From positions 1 to 9,820 of the forward strand of contig CAZRVL010000073.1 in NCBI GenBank assembly GCA_964603455.1: 9,820 nt of DNA, given 5' to 3'. This document shows, piece by piece, positions 5,655 to 9,820 of this stretch; within the stretch, counting starts at the first letter, position 1; every line of letters begins with the position of its first letter. A model generated the notes under the pieces. It had not been told where the DNA came from. It searched no databases and worked only from the letters and a program-made list of their open reading frames with translations. The position numbers and the translations under genes were made by a program. Origin of the DNA: Flemingiibacterium sp964603455. Lineage in GTDB: Bacteria > Bacillota > Clostridia > Oscillospirales > CAG-272.

Positions 5655-7020
5655 ATGGTTCATCAATACAAATTAAACGGCTACAACATAGTTCTCGATT
5701 CATGTTCCTGTTCGATTCATGTCGTTGACGATGTGGCTTACTACCTTATCGCCGGGTTCGATAAGACCGAACGTTCTGCGTTGCTCGCGGACGTTCACGC
5801 AAAATATCCCGATGTTCCGATGTCCGAGCTTGAAGAGTGTGTAGAGGATATTCAGGCACTTATTGATGCTGGCAAGCTGTTCAGCCCGGATAATTTTTCT
5901 GAGATCGCCGGAACCTTCAAGGAGCGTTCGGGAAACGTCATCAAGGCATTGTGTCTGCACGTCGCGCACACCTGCAACCTCAACTGCGCCTATTGCTTTG
6001 CGAGCCAGGGAAAATATCACGGCGAACGCGCCCTCATGAGCTTCGAGGTCGGAAAGCAGGCTCTCGATTTCCTTATGGACAATTCGGGCACACGTACAAA
6101 TCTTGANNNNNNNNNNCGTAAAGCAGCTTGTCGCGTATGCACGCAGTGTCGAAAAGGAACGCGGCAAGAATTTCAGATTCACGCTGACTACAAACGGAAT
6201 GCTTATAGATGACGATGTGATCGATTTCGCAAATCGCGAATGCTCGAATGTCGTGCTTTCGCTCGACGGACGCAAGGAGATCAATGACCGCACACGTGTC
6301 GATTATGCCGGAAACGGTTCGTATGACCGTATCGTGCCGAGATTCAAGAAGCTGGTCGAGGCTCGCGGAGGGAAGGACTACTATATGCGCGGCACGTTCA
6401 CGCACGCAAATCCCGACTTCACGAAGGACGTTTTCCACATGGCTGATCTCGGCTTCAGCGAGCTGAGTATGGAGCCTGTTGTCTGTGCGCCGAACGATCC
6501 CGCCGCTCTCACCGAGGAGGATCTCGAAGTCGTAAAGGAGCATTACGAGATACTTGCGAAGGACATGATCCGCCGTCGCCGTGACGGAAAGCCGATCACC
6601 TTCTATCATTATATGCTCGATCTGACCGGCGGTCCCTGCATATACAAGCGCATTTCGGGCTGTGGCTCGGGAACAGAGTACATGGCTGTAACCCCGTGGG
6701 GCGATCTATATCCTTGCCATCAGTTCGTCGGAGACGAGAAGTTCAAGCTCGGCGATGTTTGGAACGGTGTTTCGAACAACGGACTGCGCGAGGAGTTTCG
6801 TTCCTGCAACGTATATGCGCGTCCCGAATGCGCCGACTGCTGGGCAAAGCTCTACTGTTCTGGCGGCTGTGCGGCAAATGCATATCACGCGACCGGAAGC
6901 ATTCGCGGAGTCTACAAGGCAGGCTGCGAGCTGTTCAAAAAGCGCATAGAATGCGCTATAATGATGAAGATCGTTGAGGACGAGGACGCGGAGTCGGCTG
7001 ATGAAAACGCCGATACATGA
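5655..7020 (+). CDS. scfB: SCIFF radical SAM maturase (thioether-forming, SPASM domain), interrupted by an assembly gap
   Basis: Start ATG at 5655 has AAAGGAG (5642-5648) 6 nt upstream. Residues 1-95 match the leader-binding region expected in such maturases. The radical SAM cluster motif CNLNCAYC gives Cys107, Cys111 and Cys114 (5973-5996). The frame is then cut by 10 N at 6107-6116 and resumes in another frame at 6118 with VKQLVAYARS. The missing part should include the GGEP AdoMet-binding motif. Both halves otherwise read cleanly, so the shift comes from the arbitrary N count, not a mutation. The C-terminal SPASM region (6637-6927) has cysteines in GGPC, GCG, CHQF, SCN, CADC, YCSGGC and AGC, enough for two auxiliary 4Fe-4S clusters. 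Visible length is 450 codons; the full protein is probably near 465. It crosslinks the scfA product in the cytosol. The last 20 nt overlap the next gene. Confidence 0.95.
6107..6116. other. Assembly gap (10 N) inside scfB
   Basis: Ten N replace sequence of unknown length. To keep scfB in frame, the missing length must be a multiple of 3. The 5' side stops after GA (probably a Glu codon) and the 3' side resumes with C before GTA. Compared with the recalled family sequence around the FFGGEP motif, about 42 nt are missing. Confidence 0.97.
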
Positions 7021-8326
7021 TTTTTTGACCGAATATTCGAAGTCGGGAACTGTGCGCTTTCATATGCCGGGGCATCACGGACGGCGATTTTTGGGCTGTG
7101 AGGAGCTTGACATAACCGAAATAAAGGGCGCGGATTCGCTTTACGAGGCTGATGGGATAATCGCAGAGAGCGAAGCGAATGCGTCCGAGCTTTTCGGCTC
7201 TAAGGCGACATTTTTTTCGACCGAGGGATCGAGCCAGTGCATTCGCGCTATGCTTTATCTTGTCTGCTCGACAAGCACAAAGCCGCTGATACTTGCGGCG
7301 AGAAATGTTCACAAATCTTTTATCTACGCGGCAGGGCTGATCGGCTTCGACATAGAATGGATATGCTCAGAGAGAGCAGATTCGATCTGCGGCTGTGAAA
7401 TTACAGCCGATATGCTCGATGAGAAATTGTCTGGAATGGCAAAAAAGCCTGCGGCAGTCTATGTCACCTCGCCGAATTATCTCGGAGGAATGCTCGACAT
7501 AAAAGCCCTTGCAAAGGTATGTCACCGTCACGGAGTTTTGCTTGCGGTAGACAATGCGCACGGCGCATATCTGCGCTTTCTGCCTGAATCTCTGCATCCG
7601 CTCGATATGGGAGCAGACATATGCTGTGATTCAGCGCATAAGACTCTGCCTGTTCTGACCGGAGGCGCATATCTGCATATCGGCAGGTCTGCACCCGACA
7701 GCTTTGTCGATTGTGCAAAGGTCGCGCTCGAACTTTTCGGCTCGACAAGTCCGTCGTATCTGATAATGGCTTCGCTCGATCTGTGCAATGCTTATCTCGA
7801 TTCATCTGTGCGAAATGATCTTTCGGCACGTGTGGACTTTATGAACATCATAAGACAGCGATTAGCACAAAACGGCTGGAAGCTTGCCGTGAGCGATCCG
7901 CTGAAATTGACGCTGTGTGCGACCGAAAAAGCAGACGGATATTGTCTTGCCGAGCGGCTTCGTGAGGGCGGCATCGAGTGTGAGTATGCCGACCCGTCAT
8001 TTGTAGTGCTGATGACGACTCCGCAGAATCCCGAAGCCGAGCTTTTGAAGCTGGTCGATCTGCTCGGAGAGAATCGGGACGGATATTCGGCGGCGGCTGA
8101 GCTTCCGATACACACCTTAAAGCGTGCGATGTCTGTGCGCGAAGCTTTGTTTTGTCCGCACGAGATCATTAAAGTCGAGGATTCTGTCGGCAGAGTGTGC
8201 GGTGCGCCGACCGTTTCCTGTCCGCCGGCGATCCCGATCGCCGTTTCTGGCGAACTTATCGACTTCGAGACTGTGGAATTGTTTGGGTTCTATGGCGTTG
8301 AATATGTCGAGGTCGTGCGTAGATAG
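7001..8326 (+). CDS. PLP-dependent Orn/Lys/Arg decarboxylase-family protein
   Basis: This gene encodes 441 residues, slightly short against the roughly 480 of the YaaO/SpeA-like group. ATG at 7001 is preceded by GGAG (6990-6993) inside scfB, and the frames overlap by 20 nt, so translation is probably coupled. Residues 21-27 (HMPGHHG) are the N-terminal signature. STEGSSQ (73-79) fits phosphate binding, His104 is the ring-stacking His, and DNAHG (184-188) gives the Asp for the pyridine nitrogen. SAHKTLPVLTGG (211-222) carries Lys214 as the Schiff-base lysine. The small C-terminal domain is present, with GRVCGAP and PPAIPIAVSGE. The family decarboxylates basic amino acids (arginine to agmatine, lysine to cadaverine); the substrate here cannot be read. 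Whether it has any role in SCIFF biology is unknown; it may only be a cotranscribed neighbour. Confidence 0.92.
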   Translation: MKTPIHDFLTEYSKSGTVRFHMPGHHGRRFLGCEELDITEIKGADSLYEADGIIAESEANASELFGSKATFFSTEGSSQCIRAMLYLVCSTSTKPLILAARNVHKSFIYAAGLIGFDIEWICSERADSICGCEITADMLDEKLSGMAKKPAAVYVTSPNYLGGMLDIKALAKVCHRHGVLLAVDNAHGAYLRFLPESLHPLDMGADICCDSAHKTLPVLTGGAYLHIGRSAPDSFVDCAKVALELFGSTSPSYLIMASLDLCNAYLDSSVRNDLSARVDFMNIIRQRLAQNGWKLAVSDPLKLTLCATEKADGYCLAERLREGGIECEYADPSFVVLMTTPQNPEAELLKLVDLLGENRDGYSAAAELPIHTLKRAMSVREALFCPHEIIKVEDSVGRVCGAPTVSCPPAIPIAVSGELIDFETVELFGFYGVEYVEVVRR

Positions 8327-8335
8327 ATCGAAAAA

Positions 8336-8375
8336 CGCCGAAATGCTTTGTCCGCACGGAGCGGAAAATTCGGCG
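8336..8375. repeat. Nested inverted repeat after the decarboxylase-like gene
   Basis: Outer arms CGCCGAA (8336-8342) and TTCGGCG (8369-8375) enclose inner arms TCCGC (8351-8355) and GCGGA (8361-8365). There is no T-run, so it is not a terminator by itself. It may protect the 3' end of the transcript ahead of the terminator 28 nt downstream. Confidence 0.5.
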
Positions 8376-8402
8376 GCTGAACTTGTGCCACATATTTTTT
8401 GA

Positions 8403-8430
8403 GAAAACGTCTTTCGGGCGTTTTCTTTTT
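8403..8430 (+). terminator. Intrinsic terminator of the scfA-scfB-decarboxylase transcript
   Basis: Stem 8403-8411 pairs with 8417-8425 (9 bp, one T-G wobble) around a 5-nt loop, followed by TTTTT. It lies 77 nt after the decarboxylase-like gene stop and isolates the operon from the oxidoreductase gene. Confidence 0.87.
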
Positions 8431-8480
8431 ATCATCATCGTAAAACTATAATTTTTGCCGAAAAAATGTTGAAAAACTAC

Positions 8481-8509
8481 TTGATTTTTTTGGGAAAAGA
8501 TGTTATAAT
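8481..8509 (+). promoter_or_regulatory. Sigma-A promoter of the oxidoreductase gene
   Basis: TTGATT at 8481-8486, 17 nt, TATAAT at 8504-8509. Transcription should start near 8516. The leader of about 40 nt can form AGGG-TTCG-CCCT (8523-8534) or, alternatively, pair CCTTT (8532-8536) with AAAGG (8542-8546) of the ribosome binding site. Confidence 0.85.
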
Positions 8510-8556
8510 ATACTTGTAATTCAGGGTTCGCCCTTTTCTTGAAAGGATAACATATT

Positions 8557-9726
8557 ATGGAAAAAGTTAGATATGGTATTATCGGATACGGAAATATGGG
8601 TTCGGTTCACTGCGCAACGCTTGCCGATGGTAAGGTCAAGAATGCCGAGCTCGCCGCTATCTGCGATATAAATCCGAAGAAACTCGATGCCGCTCGTGAG
8701 AAATATCCGAACGTTCCGGTATTCGACAATCACATAGATCTCCTCAAGTCTGGTCTCGTTGACGCTGTTGAGATCGCTGTTCCGCACTACTACCATCCCC
8801 CGATCGCTATCGACGCATTCGAGCATGGTGTGAATGTCATCTCCGAAAAGCCCGCCGGCGTTTACACGAAGCAGGTCGAGGAAATGATGGCTGCCGCTAA
8901 AAAGAGCGGTCTCGCATTCGGCATGATGTTCAATCAGCGCACGAACCCGATGTATCAGAAGATGCGCGAGATGGTTCAGGGCGGCGAGATCGGCGATCCG
9001 TACCGTTGCGTCTGGATAATCACCGACTGGTTCAGAACTCAGTCCTACTACGATTCGGGTGACTGGCGCGCTACCTGGGACGGAGAAGGCGGCGGCGTTC
9101 TCATGAACCAGTGTCCTCACCAGCTCGACCTTTGGCAGTGGATATTCGGTATGCCTTCGCGCATACACGCATTCTGCCATGAGGGTCATTACCACAACAT
9201 CGAGGTCGAGGATGATGTTACCGCATACGCTGAGTATCCGAACGGCGCATCCGGTGTATTCATCACCACCACCGGCGAAGCTCCCGGCACTAACCGCCTT
9301 GAGATCACCGGCTCGAAGGGCAAGCTCGTTGCCGAGGGCACTACCTTGACTTTCTGGAAGAACAATGAGGATGCAGTCGAATTCTGCAAGAACAATCCCA
9401 ACGGCTTCGGTAAGCCCGGAGTTGAAAAGATCGAATTCAAGTTCGACAATCAGGGCGCACAGCACCAGGGAATCTTCCAGAACTTCACCGATCACCTCGT
9501 TGACGGCGCAGAGCTTCTGGCATCCGGCTACGAAGGAATAAACGGACTTTCGATCTGCAACGCTATGATGCTTTCGTCCTGGAAGAACAACTGGGTCGAT
9601 CTGCCCATCGATGGCGACGAGTTCTACGGCGAGCTCAAAAAGCGCATTGACGGCTGCAAGGGAAGAGCCAAGAAGGTCGTTGAGGAAAAGATCGTCGATC
9701 TTTCGGACACTTATACTTCCAAATAA
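8557..9726 (+). CDS. Gfo/Idh/MocA-family NAD(P)-dependent oxidoreductase
   Basis: This gene encodes 389 residues, usual for the family. Start ATG at 8557 has GAAAGGA (8541-8547) 9 nt upstream. The N-terminal Rossmann fold shows GYGNMG (10-15) for the dinucleotide. SEKPAG includes the family's catalytic EKP at 97-99. The C-terminal alpha/beta domain holds GGGVLMNQCPHQLDL (178-192), with His188 in the usual active-site position. Members oxidise or reduce sugars, inositols and related polyols, or act in glycosidic-bond cleavage by a redox route; the substrate here cannot be told from motifs. No signal peptide is seen. It stands on its own promoter with no sugar transporter visible nearby; further genes to the right may be linked. 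Its codon use resembles that of the ABC exporter and scfB, with frequent AAG, CTC and GAC, consistent with good expression. Confidence 0.92.
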   Translation: MEKVRYGIIGYGNMGSVHCATLADGKVKNAELAAICDINPKKLDAAREKYPNVPVFDNHIDLLKSGLVDAVEIAVPHYYHPPIAIDAFEHGVNVISEKPAGVYTKQVEEMMAAAKKSGLAFGMMFNQRTNPMYQKMREMVQGGEIGDPYRCVWIITDWFRTQSYYDSGDWRATWDGEGGGVLMNQCPHQLDLWQWIFGMPSRIHAFCHEGHYHNIEVEDDVTAYAEYPNGASGVFITTTGEAPGTNRLEITGSKGKLVAEGTTLTFWKNNEDAVEFCKNNPNGFGKPGVEKIEFKFDNQGAQHQGIFQNFTDHLVDGAELLASGYEGINGLSICNAMMLSSWKNNWVDLPIDGDEFYGELKKRIDGCKGRAKKVVEEKIVDLSDTYTSK

Positions 9727-9734
9727 TCAAAATT

Positions 9735-9820
9735 GCTCGATTTTCGAGCGGAAAGGTTGACTCTTTGCATTTTGCAAGGGTTCGGACTGAAAAATGAAGT
9801 TCCAATTTTTAGGAACTGCC
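9735..9820 (+). other. Hairpin-rich intergenic sequence at the window edge
   Basis: Three small hairpins follow the oxidoreductase stop: 9735-9740 with 9744-9749 (6 bp), 9763-9769 with 9773-9779 (7 bp, one wobble) and 9798-9803 with 9812-9817 (6 bp). None has a clear T-tract within the window and no coding start is visible. They could be a weak terminator, processing sites, or the leader of a next gene outside the window. Confidence 0.4.

Noticed and set aside
8152..8358. Repeated 12-mer TTTGTCCGCACG at about 8153 and 8348
   Set aside because: One short match, one copy in coding sequence; no flanking similarity, so chance is likely.
8521..9495. Minus-strand open frame across the oxidoreductase
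   Set aside because: No motif, and the plus-strand frame is complete with promoter, ribosome site and family signatures.

Overview
The window looks like chromosomal DNA from an uncultured gut-type Clostridia, probably Ruminococcaceae/Oscillospiraceae. Evidence is the SCIFF precursor plus ScfB radical SAM pair (a Clostridia hallmark), near-consensus sigma-A promoters with 17-nt spacers, strong Shine-Dalgarno sites, and many intrinsic terminators. A run of 10 N at 6107-6116 shows it is a scaffolded, probably metagenomic, assembly. No insertion sequence, phage gene, CRISPR array or rRNA is visible.

Layout. (1) 1-1962: an ABC exporter half-transporter with a zinc-ribbon-like Cys4 knuckle before its membrane domain, entering from the left edge and closed by a terminator. 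(2) 2020-2811: an AraC-type regulator broken by one in-frame TAA. (3) 2912-3187: a strongly expressed 91-residue protein with a leader-like helical N-terminus and one EF-hand-like loop, on its own promoter and terminator. (4) 3236-3967 (minus): an intact cupin/AraC regulator, divergent from (5) 4131-5048, an inosine/uridine-type nucleoside hydrolase that it may regulate. (6) 5188-5263 (minus): tRNA-Gln(TTG), with promoter, encoded CCA and terminator, but an oddly mismatched T-stem. (7) 5439-8326: the SCIFF ranthipeptide locus. It holds the 48-residue precursor scfA, the maturase scfB (split only by the assembly gap), and a PLP-dependent Orn/Lys/Arg decarboxylase-like gene that overlaps scfB by 20 nt. 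(8) 8557-9726: a Gfo/Idh/MocA oxidoreductase on its own promoter, followed by hairpin-rich sequence to the window end.

The most interesting biology is in the SCIFF locus. The precursor keeps the family core, but has Gly where I recall the mapped thioether acceptor Thr, and an additional Cys at position 13. That predicts an altered crosslink. The EF-hand/leader-like small protein and the tRNA-Gln with a weak T-stem are further points to check. Homology calls come from reading motifs; no searches were run.
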